Positions 55,141 to 64,000 of a DNA stretch of 64,000 nucleotides are shown piece after piece. The DNA lies in contig NZ_FNEA01000008.1 in the NCBI RefSeq assembly GCF_900100045.1, forward strand, positions 124,001 through 188,000, in the 5' to 3' direction. The translations under genes and the position numbers were made by a program. The notes below the pieces were generated by a model. It made no database searches, was not told the DNA's origin, and saw only the letters and a list, made by a program, of their open reading frames with translations. The stretch's first letter is position 1. Each line of letters opens with the position of its first letter. The stretch comes from Paracoccus denitrificans (GTDB taxonomy: Bacteria > Pseudomonadota > Alphaproteobacteria > Rhodobacterales > Rhodobacteraceae).

Positions 55141-56358
55141 ATGACATTCTACGACAAGCTTGAAACCCGCAGCGCCGATGAGCGGGCGCTGTGGCAGGCG
55201 GCCGAACTGCCCGCGGCCATTGCCCGCGCCGGGACCGCGCCGGCGCTGGCCCGCATCTTGGGCGATGTCGCACCGGACCAGGTCACCACGCGCGAGGCGC
55301 TGGCCAAGCTGCCGGTGATCCGAAAGTCCGAACTCTCCGAGGCGCAGAAAAGGACGCCGCCCTTCGGCGGCTTCACCACCCGGCCGGCGCCGGATTTCGA
55401 GAACGTGTTCCAGAGCCCCGGCCCGATCTATGAGCCCGGCCGGCGCGGCGAGGACTGGTGGCGGCTGGGGCGATTCCTGCATGCGGCGGGCGTGGGGCGG
55501 GGCGACATCATCCACAACTGCTTCGGCTATCACCTGACGCCGGCGGGGATGATGTTCGAAAGCGCCGCCCGTGCGGTCGGGGCCGCGACCCTGCCGGCCG
55601 GGACCGGCCAAACCGAATTGCAGGTCCGTGCCGCCGTCGATATCGGCACCACGGTCTATGCCGGCACGCCGGATTACCTGAAGATCATGCTCGACAAGGC
55701 CGAGGAACTGGGCGAGCGGCTGTCCTTTACCCGCGCCGTCGTTTCGGGCGGGGCGCTGTTTCCCAGCCTGCGGCAGGGTTACGCGGATCGCGGCATCGCT
55801 ACCACGCAATGCTATGCCACTGCCGATCTGGGTTTGATCGCCTATGAATCGCCCGCCATGGAGGGGATGATCGTGGACGAGCGGGTGATCGTCGAGATCG
55901 TCCGCCCCGGCACCGGCGATCCCGTTCCCGAGGGCGAGGTGGGCGAGGTGGTCGTGACCACGCTGAACCCGGACTATCCGCTGGTGCGTTTCGCGACCGG
56001 CGATCTTTCGGCGGTGCTGCCGGGGGTCAGCCCCTGCGGGCGCACGAACATGCGCATCAAGGGCTGGATGGGTCGCGCCGACCAGACCACCAAGATCAAG
56101 GGCATGTTCGTCCGCCCCGAGCAGGTCGCGGCGCTGGTCGCCCGCCACCCCGAGATCAGCCGCGCCCGGGTCGTCGCGGATCGCTCGGGCGACATGGATG
56201 TGATGACGGTGCTGCTGGAAACCGGGGCCGATGATGCGGCGAGATACGAGGGAACGGTGCTGGATACGCTGAAGCTTCGCGGACGGGTGGAACTGGTTGC
56301 GCCGGGCTCGCTGCCGAACGACGGCAAGGTGATCGAGGATCGGCGCAGCTACGACTGA
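55141..56358 (+). CDS. Phenylacetate-CoA ligase-like AMP-binding protein
   Basis: PaaK/AMP-forming family protein of 405 residues. Characteristic segments are NCFGYHLTPAGMMFESAARAVGAATLP (substrate and AMP pocket), VVSGGALFPSLRQGYADRG, QCYATADLGLIAYE and IKGWMGRADQTTKIKGMFVRPEQV. This last motif is the PaaK hinge. The usual nucleotide loop SSGTTGKP of PaaK is not obvious; the region FQSPGPIYEPGRRG takes its place, so some catalytic residues are altered. Last gene of the liv unit; probable CoA ligation of an imported acid. Confidence 0.8.
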   Translation: MTFYDKLETRSADERALWQAAELPAAIARAGTAPALARILGDVAPDQVTTREALAKLPVIRKSELSEAQKRTPPFGGFTTRPAPDFENVFQSPGPIYEPGRRGEDWWRLGRFLHAAGVGRGDIIHNCFGYHLTPAGMMFESAARAVGAATLPAGTGQTELQVRAAVDIGTTVYAGTPDYLKIMLDKAEELGERLSFTRAVVSGGALFPSLRQGYADRGIATTQCYATADLGLIAYESPAMEGMIVDERVIVEIVRPGTGDPVPEGEVGEVVVTTLNPDYPLVRFATGDLSAVLPGVSPCGRTNMRIKGWMGRADQTTKIKGMFVRPEQVAALVARHPEISRARVVADRSGDMDVMTVLLETGADDAARYEGTVLDTLKLRGRVELVAPGSLPNDGKVIEDRRSYD

Positions 56359-56784
56359 TTCGGAGGTAGCGCCGTCGCCTCGGTCGGGGCGGCGGCCGCT
56401 CGGGGCGAGAGTCGGTTGGCGCCGCGTTCCCAATATGACCGTTTCGGGCATGCTGGCGACTACGATGCCGAAGGGCGCGAAGAATTTGGCGCTGGGGCCT
56501 CGTCTGATCGAGGATAGGTCGCGCCGGCGTCGCAATGCGGTCCGATCCAAGGCGTATTCACCGACGAGATTCGCACGAGGCTGCGCTACCGTAACCCCGC
56601 GCGCCGCCAACCTGTTGCGCGGCAGAGTGTTTCGGGCCTGCTGACGGGCGCGCTGCGCCGGGGCCGCTGCAAGGTCGATCCGTGCCATTTTCGCTTTCGA
56701 CCTGCGCCTTCGCCAGGCTGGCGGGGCCGCGCTACTTTGCCAGCCGATAACCATGCCGGACGCCAAGCGGGTCTGAAAAGCAAG
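56359..56784. other. Gene-free 0.4 kb between the CoA ligase and rpmJ
   Basis: No supported gene. Short open frames on both strands (up to about 70 codons on plus) show no family features and are rich in Arg. The region may be decayed coding DNA: it has fewer CG-ending codons than its neighbours. No insertion-sequence ends or tRNA remnants were seen. Confidence 0.4.
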
Positions 56785-56811
56785 ACGCCCGCAGCGCGAG
56801 GCTGCGGGCGT
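56785..56811 (-). terminator. Terminator downstream of rpmJ
   Basis: A 10-bp stem (ACGCCCGCAG at 56785-56794 with CTGCGGGCGT at 56802-56811) and loop CGCGAGG. On the minus strand the stem is followed by CTTGCTTTT, so it ends rpmJ transcription. Confidence 0.75.
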
Positions 56812-56837
56812 TCTGAATTCGGATGATCCGCCGGATC

Positions 56838-56963
56838 TCAGCCCTGACGGGCCTTGAAGCGCGGGTTGGTCTTGTTGATGACGTAGATGCGGCCTTTGCG
56901 GCGCACGACTTGACAATCGCGGTGGCGGCTCTTGAGCGAGCGGAGCGAATTGCGAACCTTCAT
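56838..56963 (-). CDS. rpmJ: 50S ribosomal protein L36 (Cys-less type)
   Basis: 41-residue ribosomal protein beginning [21 protein letters not shown] and ending NPRFKARQG. The zinc-binding Cys/His ribbon of classic L36 (CxxC with C/H) is absent: only one Cys is seen, so this is the C-minus paralogue. AGAAGA lies upstream of the ATG. Just downstream of a tRNA gene, likely with its own promoter. Confidence 0.92.
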   Translation of the reverse strand: MKVRNSLRSLKSRHRDCQVVRRKGRIYVINKTNPRFKARQG

Positions 56964-57005
56964 CGGTCTTCTCCTATCGCGGCGCATCGCTAGGTCGCGC
57001 CTTGG

Positions 57006-57036
57006 AAACAAAATACCCCCGGACAAGCCCCGGGGG
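57006..57036 (-). terminator. Terminator of tRNA-Val
   Basis: CCCCCGG (57016-57022) and CCGGGGG (57030-57036) form a 7-bp stem; on the minus strand it is followed by TATTTTGTTT. Placed 10 bases after the tRNA 3' end. Confidence 0.8.
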
Positions 57037-57046
57037 CGCGAAATCA

Positions 57047-57121
57047 TGGTGGGCGGTACTGGGATCGAACCAGTGGCCACTACGATGTCAACGTAGTGCT
57101 CTACCGCTGAGCTAACCGCCC
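57047..57121 (-). tRNA. tRNA-Val (anticodon GAC)
   Basis: A 75-base cloverleaf with encoded CCA. Acceptor stem GGGCGGT pairs with ACCGCCC, discriminator A. D arm TAGCTCAGCGGTAGAGC, anticodon stem ACTACG/CGTAGT with loop TTGACAT (anticodon GAC, decoding GUC/GUU), T arm GGTTCGATCC. The terminator at 57006-57036 follows. Confidence 0.96.
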
Positions 57122-57305
57122 CCCGACAGGTGATTCTGCCAGCTTGCGCCGCCAGATCGCCTTGATCGGCGTGTCTATAGCCACCTCGCCCGGGGGTTTC
57201 AAGCCCTCAATCGACAGCTATTGGCCTCTGCCGATCATGGTTTATAACCTTTCTGTCTTGACCGTCCAGAATTGGCGCCGGTCGCGCCGCCGGGGAACGC
57301 CAGGA

Positions 57306-58169
57306 ATGACCAGGGAAGAGCCGACTTTCGATCTGATGCGGCCGCAACGGTGGCTGGGCGGGGTGATCTTTGCCTCGCCGCATTCGGGGCGGGCCTATCC
57401 CGACTGGTTCCTGGCCGAATCGCGGCTGAATGCGCAGCAGCTGCGCTCGTCCGAGGATGCCTTCGTGGACCGGCTGATCCAGCCGGCGCTGGACCATGGC
57501 GCCACGATGCTGACCGCGCGGGTGCCGCGCTGCGTGGTGGACCTGAACCGCGGCCCCGAAGAGATCGACCCGCTGGTCGTCTCGGGGGCGCCGCCGGGAT
57601 TGACCAATCCGCGCATCATGGCCGGGCTGGGGGTGATTCCCCGCGTCGTGTCGCAGGGGCGCGCCATCCACGACCGGCCGATCCCGCGGACCGAGGCCGA
57701 AAGCCGCATCGCCCGCCTGTGGCATCCCTATCACCGGGCGCTTTCCGCGCTGATCGACGAGGCGGTGGCGCGATTCGGCGGCGCCATCCTGATCGACATG
57801 CACTCCATGCCGCGCGACGCGCTGGCCCATCTGCCGCGCCCGCGTCCCGACATGGTGCTGGGGGATCGCAACGGGGTCTCGGCCGCTCCCCGGATCAGCG
57901 CCGGCGTGGCCGATGCCGTGGTGGCCGAGGGCTTTCGGCTGCGGCGCAACTCGCCCTTTTCGGGCGCCTATATCACCCAGACCTATGGCCGGCCGCGCAA
58001 CAATGTCCATGTGGTGCAACTGGAACTGGACCGCTCGCTTTACATGGACGAGGGGCGGATCGAGCCGAGGGCGGATTTCGAGCTGTTCCAGGCCCGTTTC
58101 GCCCGCGTCATCACGCGGCTGGCGCGGCTGCGCCCGGACGCCAGCGATGCGGCCTTCGCCGCCGAGTGA
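57306..58169 (+). CDS. N-formylglutamate amidohydrolase family protein
   Basis: Zinc hydrolase of the HutG/FGase family, 287 residues. Conserved segments are VIFASPHSGRAYPDWF (His-Ser-Gly) near residue 20, VVDLNRGPEEIDP, AILIDMHSMPRD and NSPFSGAYITQTYGRP. By family it cleaves N-formylglutamate or related N-acyl amino acids; no histidine-degradation genes are nearby, so the substrate is open. The ATG at 57306 is chosen from alignment with family N-termini; the ribosome site (AGGA) is weak. Confidence 0.85.
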   Translation: MTREEPTFDLMRPQRWLGGVIFASPHSGRAYPDWFLAESRLNAQQLRSSEDAFVDRLIQPALDHGATMLTARVPRCVVDLNRGPEEIDPLVVSGAPPGLTNPRIMAGLGVIPRVVSQGRAIHDRPIPRTEAESRIARLWHPYHRALSALIDEAVARFGGAILIDMHSMPRDALAHLPRPRPDMVLGDRNGVSAAPRISAGVADAVVAEGFRLRRNSPFSGAYITQTYGRPRNNVHVVQLELDRSLYMDEGRIEPRADFELFQARFARVITRLARLRPDASDAAFAAE

Positions 58170-58187
58170 CCCAGGAAAGGAGATGCG

Positions 58188-59075
58188 ATGCCGCCCGAAT
58201 TCGCCGAGATGATCGGCCAGAACCTTGCCCTGATCGTGCTGGCGCTGGTGATCCTGTTCGCCGTCAGCCGCGCCGTCCGCATCGTCCCGCAATCCGAGAA
58301 ATACGTGGTCGAACGCTTTGGCCGGCTGCATGCCGTGCTGGGGCCGGGGATCAACTTCATCGTGCCCTTCCTTGACCGGGTGGCGCACCGGATCTCGGTG
58401 CTGGAGCGCCAGCTGCCGACCTCGCGCCAGGATGCGATCACCGCGGACAACGTGCTGGTGCAGGTCGAGACCAGCGTCTTCTATCGCATCATCGAGCCGG
58501 AAAAGACCGTCTATCGCATTCGCGACGTGGATGCGGCGATCACCACCACGGTGGCGGGGATCGTGCGCTCGGAGATCGGCACGATGGAGCTGGACCAGGT
58601 GCAGTCTAATCGCGCGCCCCTGATCGAACGCATCCGCGAATCGCTGGCCAATATCGTAGACGACTGGGGCATCGAGGTGACCCGGGCCGAGATCCTGGAC
58701 GTCAACCTGGACGAGGCGACGCGGGCCGCCATGCTGCAGCAGCTGAACGCCGAGCGCGCCCGCCGCGCCCAGGTGACCGAGGCCGAGGGGCGCCGCCGCG
58801 CCGTGGAGTTGGCTGCCGACGGCGATCTTTACGCCGCCGAGCAGCAGGCCAAGGCCAAGCGGCTGCTGGCCGACGCCGAGGCCTATGCCACCGCGGCCAT
58901 CGCCACGGCGATCCGCGAAGGCGGGATCGAGGCGGCGCAATACCAGATCGCCATGCGCCAGGTCGATGTGCTGGCCGAGGTCGGCAAGGGCCAGGGCAAG
59001 CAGACCGTGATCGTCCCCGCCTCGGCCGTAGAGGCGCTGGGTGACGCCTTCCGCATGCTGCGGGGCGGCAAATGA
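58188..59075 (+). CDS. SPFH/stomatin-like membrane protein (QmcA type)
   Basis: Membrane protein of 295 residues: an N-terminal membrane helix (LALIVLALVILFAVSRAV), an SPFH domain (VPQSEKYVVERFGRLHAVLGPG; TADNVLVQVETSVFYRI), a coiled coil rich in Glu/Ala/Arg (about 185-240) and a C-terminal tail. Works with NfeD-type proteins in membrane microdomains. The stop overlaps the NfeD start, the classical pairing. Confidence 0.93.
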   Translation: MPPEFAEMIGQNLALIVLALVILFAVSRAVRIVPQSEKYVVERFGRLHAVLGPGINFIVPFLDRVAHRISVLERQLPTSRQDAITADNVLVQVETSVFYRIIEPEKTVYRIRDVDAAITTTVAGIVRSEIGTMELDQVQSNRAPLIERIRESLANIVDDWGIEVTRAEILDVNLDEATRAAMLQQLNAERARRAQVTEAEGRRRAVELAADGDLYAAEQQAKAKRLLADAEAYATAAIATAIREGGIEAAQYQIAMRQVDVLAEVGKGQGKQTVIVPASAVEALGDAFRMLRGGK

Positions 59076-59344
59076 GCTGGGCGAACGGCTGGATCTGGAT
59101 CATTGCGGCGTTGATCCTGGCGGCGGTGGAGCTGGCGCTGCCGGGCTGGTTCTTCCTGGGCCTGGCCGGCGCGGTGCTGTTGATGGGGCTGGCGCTGCTC
59201 TTGGGCCTGTGGCCGGGTGGGCTGCCGATGGCGCTGGTGGTCACCGCGGTGCTGACCGGGGTGATCTGGCTGGTGCTGCGGCGTATCTTCGGCAGGAACC
59301 GGGGCGAGGTGCGACACTGGACACGCGACATCAACGACAACTAG
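59072..59344 (+). CDS. NfeD-like membrane protein
   Basis: 90-residue protein with about three hydrophobic segments (WIIAALILAAVELALPGWFFLGLAGAVLL..., then MALVVTAVLTGVIWLVL) and a short polar C-terminus; corresponds to short NfeD (YbbK partner YbbL-like), lacking the soluble OB domain of long forms. Coupled to the SPFH gene by ATGA. Confidence 0.88.
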   Translation: MSWANGWIWIIAALILAAVELALPGWFFLGLAGAVLLMGLALLLGLWPGGLPMALVVTAVLTGVIWLVLRRIFGRNRGEVRHWTRDINDN

Positions 59345-59364
59345 GCTTTGTCGGTGCCAATCTG

Positions 59365-59760
59365 GTGCTGACCCATGGCGCGCATCTGCTGACCTGCCTG
59401 CGCGACGATTACCGCTGGATTCGCTTTCCGGCGCATTGGGACCTGCCGGGCGGCGCCGCCGAACCGGGCGAGACGCCGGTCGAATGCGCCCTGCGCGAGC
59501 TTGAGGAGGAATTCGGGCTGCGGCTTTCCGCCGGGCGGCTGACGGGACAGCCCTTCGTTTCGGTCCACGCTCCGCCCCGCGCTTCGTGGCTGTTTTGCGG
59601 CACGATCACCGCCGCAGAGATCGCCGCGATCCGCTTTGGCGACGAGGGGCAGGAATGGCGGATGATGCCGATTGCGGAATTCGTCGCCCATCCGCGCGCC
59701 GTGCCGCATTTCCGGGATCGGGTGCGGCTCGTTCTTGCCGGAGCGGGCTGCGGGATTTGA
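59365..59760 (+). CDS. NUDIX hydrolase
   Basis: Pyrophosphatase of the NUDIX fold. The Nudix box is GGAAEPGETPVECALRELEEEFGL (G-x5-E-x7-REL-x-EE-x-G, with the L/F variation), and PFVSVHAPPRASWLFCG follows. Substrate unknown. The first usable start in frame is GTG at 59365 (131 residues), but the frame is open further upstream (to at least 59041) and conserved-looking residues (FVGANLVL, codons 59347-59370) lie before it. So the true start is uncertain, possibly a non-standard codon within the end of the nfeD-like gene. Confidence 0.75.
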   Translation: MLTHGAHLLTCLRDDYRWIRFPAHWDLPGGAAEPGETPVECALRELEEEFGLRLSAGRLTGQPFVSVHAPPRASWLFCGTITAAEIAAIRFGDEGQEWRMMPIAEFVAHPRAVPHFRDRVRLVLAGAGCGI

Positions 59761-59811
59761 GAATCGGCCGCTGCCGTGCATGATCGGCCCATCGACAGGA
59801 AGGAGGCATGC

Positions 59812-60441
59812 ATGTCTCGGATGCAGCTATATCGCCGCAACGGCTGGGGCTCGGCCATCGTCGAGGCGCAGCTGGCGCATTACGGGCTTGAGGCCGAGGG
59901 GGTCGAGGTCGCGGACCTGTTCCTCGATTCGGCTGCAAGGCGCGAGCTGATGCGGATCAGCCCCGCGGGGCAGATTCCGGTGCTGATCCTGCCCGACGGG
60001 CGGGTGCTGTCGGAAAGCGCGGCGATCACGCTGCACCTGGCCGACATGACCGAGCGGGACGATCTGGTGCCGGCCGCCGGAGCCGCCGAGCGGCCGCGAT
60101 TCCTGCGCTGGCTGATCTTTCTGGTCGCGCAGGTCTATCCCTGCTTTACCTTCGGCGACGATCCGGCGCGGTTCCTGACCGATCCGGCAGCGCAGAAGGA
60201 ACTGGGCGAGGCCACCACGGCACGGCTGCAAGAGCTTTGGACCGCGCTGGAGGGCGCGGTGGGCGCGCCGTGGTTCCTGGGCGAGCGCTTCTCGGCGCTG
60301 GACATCTATCTGGCGGTGATGACCAACTGGAAACCCGGCCCGGAATGGTTCGAGGCCCATGCGCCCAAGGTCTGGTCCATCGCCCGCGCCACGGTGGCGC
60401 GGGACGATCTGGCGCCGGTCTTCCAGCGCAATTTCGGCTGA
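59812..60441 (+). CDS. Glutathione S-transferase family protein
   Basis: GST of 209 residues with an N-terminal thioredoxin-like domain (QLYRRNGWGSAIVEAQLAHYG; PAGQIPVLILPDGRVLSESAAIT, residues about 50-70) and a helical C-terminal domain (APWFLGERFSALDIYLAVM). ATG 59812 follows AGGAGG by five bases. Convergent and directly adjacent to pyrF: the stops abut as TGATCA. Confidence 0.88.
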   Translation: MSRMQLYRRNGWGSAIVEAQLAHYGLEAEGVEVADLFLDSAARRELMRISPAGQIPVLILPDGRVLSESAAITLHLADMTERDDLVPAAGAAERPRFLRWLIFLVAQVYPCFTFGDDPARFLTDPAAQKELGEATTARLQELWTALEGAVGAPWFLGERFSALDIYLAVMTNWKPGPEWFEAHAPKVWSIARATVARDDLAPVFQRNFG

Positions 60442-61146
60442 TCAGAGCCCGGCCAGTTCCGCCGCGATCGCCTGTGCCGCGGCGCGCGGGTCCGCCGCCT
60501 GCCAGATCGGCCGGCCGACGACGATATGGTCGGCGCCGTTGGCGATGGCGGTGGCGGGGGTCTCGATCCGCTTCTGGTCGCCGGCATCGCTGCCCGCCGG
60601 GCGCACGCCGGGGGTCACGATCAGCCGGCCCGCCGCCTCGGGCAGCGCGCGGATCGCCGCGGCCTCGCGCGGGCTGGCGATGATCCCATCGGCCCCGGCC
60701 TCGAAGGCGCGGGCGGCGCGGGTGGCCACGATCTCGGCCACGTCGCCCGGCACGATCAGCCCGGCATCGAGGTCGGCGCGGTCCAGCGAGGTCAGGATCG
60801 TCACCGCCAGGATCTTCAGCCCCGAACCGCTTGCCCCCTGCTTTGCCGCCCGCACCACATGCGGATCGCCATGCACGGTCAGGAAATCGAGGTCGTATTG
60901 CGCGATGCCGCGGACCGCCGCCTCGACCGTGGCGCCGATGTCGAAGAACTTCATGTCCAGGAAGATGCGCTTGCCGTGTTCCTGCTTCAGCTCGTTGGCC
61001 AGCGCCAGCCCGCCGCCGGTCAGCATGCCCAGGCCGATCTTGTAGAAGCCGGCGGCATCGCCGATCTTTTCGGCCAGCTCAAGCCCGGCCAGCGCGTTCG
61101 GCACGTCCAGCGCCACGATCAGGCGTTCATCGGGGGTTTGGGTCAT
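60442..61146 (-). CDS. pyrF: Orotidine 5'-phosphate decarboxylase
   Basis: Last step of UMP synthesis. The 234 residues show the active-site FLDMKFFDIGATV (Asp-x-Lys-x-x-Asp), IVALDVPNALAG at the start, and TPGVRPAGSDAGDQKR, IVVGRPIWQA phosphate loop near the end. Single gene; start at 61146. Confidence 0.96.
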   Translation of the reverse strand: MTQTPDERLIVALDVPNALAGLELAEKIGDAAGFYKIGLGMLTGGGLALANELKQEHGKRIFLDMKFFDIGATVEAAVRGIAQYDLDFLTVHGDPHVVRAAKQGASGSGLKILAVTILTSLDRADLDAGLIVPGDVAEIVATRAARAFEAGADGIIASPREAAAIRALPEAAGRLIVTPGVRPAGSDAGDQKRIETPATAIANGADHIVVGRPIWQAADPRAAAQAIAAELAGL

Positions 61147-61174
61147 GCTTGGTCCTTTCAGCGGTTCCTGTCGG

Positions 61175-61207
61175 CGCGCCCGAATGTCCTATTGACGCGC
61201 CCGAATG
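61175..61207. promoter_or_regulatory. Two direct repeats upstream of the unknown 257-residue protein gene
   Basis: CGCGCCCGAATG occurs at 61175-61186 and again at 61196-61207, 21 bases apart (two helical turns). A TTGAC-like -35 lies between them. Could be a tandem regulator site for the gene at 61249 or for pyrF on the other strand. Confidence 0.5.
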
Positions 61208-61248
61208 CGACGGGGAAACTCCGGCGGGTTTTTTTTAAGGGGTATGTC

Positions 61249-62022
61249 ATGCAGTTCAACATCACCATCCAGCGCGACCCGGAAGATCCTCGATCCGGCC
61301 CTATCACCGTCGGCTGGTTGCGGGCAACCGACAAAGGCGGGGTGCTGTTCGAACCGCCCGAGCGCGTGTCCTTTCGCGACACCAACCGCGCGAGTGCGAA
61401 ATCCGCCGCGCGCTGCCCGGCGGTGATCGCGCTGGAAGCGCGCTATTTCATGATCAAGTGCCCGTTCGACCTGCATATCGGCTTTGACCGCGACGAGCAG
61501 GGGCGGGCCAGGCTCATCAACCGCGCCGGTGCCGCAGGCGCGGTCCGCAGCGGCCGCATGTCCGACGTGCTGGTGCTGGTGAGCGAGGCCGAGTGGCGCT
61601 ATCCCGACCGGCCGACGATCCAGATGAAGCTGCCCTATATCTTCATCGCGGACGAGCCGGTCTATATGACCCAGCTGGACAGCTTTGCGCATTACCGGCG
61701 CCGTCCCCTGCCGGGCACGATCTTCGGCGGGCGCTTTCCCATCAATATCTGGCCGCGCCAGTTGATGTGGGCCTTCGAATGGCACGAAACCGACAAGGAC
61801 CTGATCCTCAAGCGCGGCGAGCCGCTGTTCTACGTCCAGCTGGAGGGCGACGGTCCCGAGCGTCCCTTGCAGCTTGTCGAGGCCGAGCGCACGCCGGAAC
61901 TGCAAAGCTATATCGACCATGTCTCGGGCGTCGTGAACTTTGCCAACCAGACCTTCTCGCTGTTCAGGGCTGCCGAGGCGGCACGCCCGGCCAGGCTGCT
62001 GGTTGCGAAACAACGTCGCTGA
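61249..62022 (+). CDS. Unrecognised protein, 257 residues
   Basis: No family could be named. The N-terminal part is beta-rich (MQFNITIQRDPEDPRSGP, VGWLRATDKGGVLFEPPERV). The middle has RCPAVIALEARYFMIKCPFDLHIGFD, a Cys pair separated by about 16 residues, and the C-terminal half has WPRQLMWAFEWHETDKD and QSYIDHVSGVVNFANQTFSLFRAAE. No signal peptide or membrane segment. AAGGGG precedes the ATG. It sits between the divergent pyrF and clpB, 106 bases before clpB. Real, as shown by codon usage and good start context, but function unknown. Confidence 0.7.
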   Translation: MQFNITIQRDPEDPRSGPITVGWLRATDKGGVLFEPPERVSFRDTNRASAKSAARCPAVIALEARYFMIKCPFDLHIGFDRDEQGRARLINRAGAAGAVRSGRMSDVLVLVSEAEWRYPDRPTIQMKLPYIFIADEPVYMTQLDSFAHYRRRPLPGTIFGGRFPINIWPRQLMWAFEWHETDKDLILKRGEPLFYVQLEGDGPERPLQLVEAERTPELQSYIDHVSGVVNFANQTFSLFRAAEAARPARLLVAKQRR

Positions 62023-62024
62023 CA

Positions 62025-62056
62025 CCTTGCAGAGCCGCGGACGCGTTTCCACATAT
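62025..62056 (+). promoter_or_regulatory. Possible sigma-32 promoter of clpB
   Basis: CCTTGCAG (62025-62032) and CCACATAT (62049-62056), 16 bases apart, resemble the sigma-32 consensus (CTTGAAA and CCCCATnT). About 73 bases before the clpB start; spacing slightly long. Confidence 0.4.
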
Positions 62057-62072
62057 CCCTCGAAGGCCAACA

Positions 62073-62100
62073 GGCTGCGTGCCGCCAAGCGGGCGCAGCC
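62073..62100 (+). other. Stable hairpin in the clpB leader
   Basis: GGCTGCG (62073-62079) and CGCAGCC (62094-62100) pair with a further CCGC/GCGG stem inside. It ends 16 bases before the Shine-Dalgarno (AAAGGAG). Too GC-rich for a thermosensor; maybe protects the mRNA. Confidence 0.45.
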
Positions 62101-62128
62101 GGATCGGCGCTTTTGAAAGGAGACAACC

Positions 62129-64000
<1,872 letters not shown>

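Overview
The window is about 64 kb of GC-rich DNA from an alphaproteobacterium of the Rhodobacteraceae, most probably a Paracoccus. The assignment rests on strong codon bias, the rho-mnmE-mnmG-rsmG-parA-parB order beside a DnaA-box cluster, the gfa-flhA-fghA and xoxF-cycB-xoxJ sets known from Paracoccus denitrificans, and dense runs of ATGA-overlapping genes. It was read by eye, with no database searches. There are no rRNA genes, CRISPR arrays, intact insertion sequences or prophage genes. I recognise one tRNA, one riboswitch and about 60 protein genes.

Left part (1-8.6 kb, minus strand): a respiratory formate dehydrogenase operon fdoG-fdoH-fdoI-fdhE, in which fdoG carries an in-frame TGA read as selenocysteine with a SECIS-like hairpin. 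Next comes a Rieske oxygenase and reductase pair (gbcA-gbcB type) that should remove a methyl group from glycine betaine or a similar N-methyl compound and release formaldehyde. A gene-free 0.7 kb with several DnaA boxes and AT-rich runs is the likely chromosomal origin. From 8.6 to 21 kb follow hemJ, rho, mnmE, mnmG, rsmG, parA and parB with two parS-like sites, then grpE and hrcA (minus), and rph, rdgB, a RidA-family gene, hemW and a DUF454 gene (plus).

Middle part (21-35.8 kb): C1 metabolism. gfa, flhA, a ClpP-like protease, a GNAT acetyltransferase and fghA form the glutathione-dependent formaldehyde route. The lanthanide-type methanol dehydrogenase xoxF follows with cycB (xoxG) and xoxJ. 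Then come periplasmic and ABC-transporter genes of the kind called PQQ-dependent catabolism-associated, an Asp-rich secreted protein, and mobA. The chain reads: methanol (XoxF) or betaine methyl groups (GbcAB) to formaldehyde, S-hydroxymethylglutathione (Gfa), S-formylglutathione (FlhA), formate (FghA), then CO2 with electrons to quinone (FdoGHI). A shared sequence around CTAATACTTTGGT lies before xoxF and before cycB, with a diverged copy in the divergent promoter at 30.15 kb, and suggests one regulator.

From 35.8 to 43.4 kb (minus) lies a ten-gene thiamin operon behind a TPP riboswitch: thiD-thiO-thiS-thiG-thiE-thiF-thiY-tenA-thiZ-thiX, joining synthesis with pyrimidine salvage and uptake. 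From 43.5 to 48 kb are a HAD hydrolase, an L,D-transpeptidase, aroQ and a two-component pair with a hybrid PAS kinase. From 48 to 56.4 kb (plus) an acyl-CoA synthetase, a complete branched-chain-amino-acid-type ABC importer (livG, livH, livM, livK, livF order) and a PaaK-like CoA ligase form one unit of unknown substrate. The right end holds rpmJ and tRNA-Val (minus), an N-formylglutamate amidohydrolase, an SPFH/NfeD pair, a NUDIX hydrolase, a GST, pyrF, an unrecognised 257-residue protein, and clpB, cut by the window edge.
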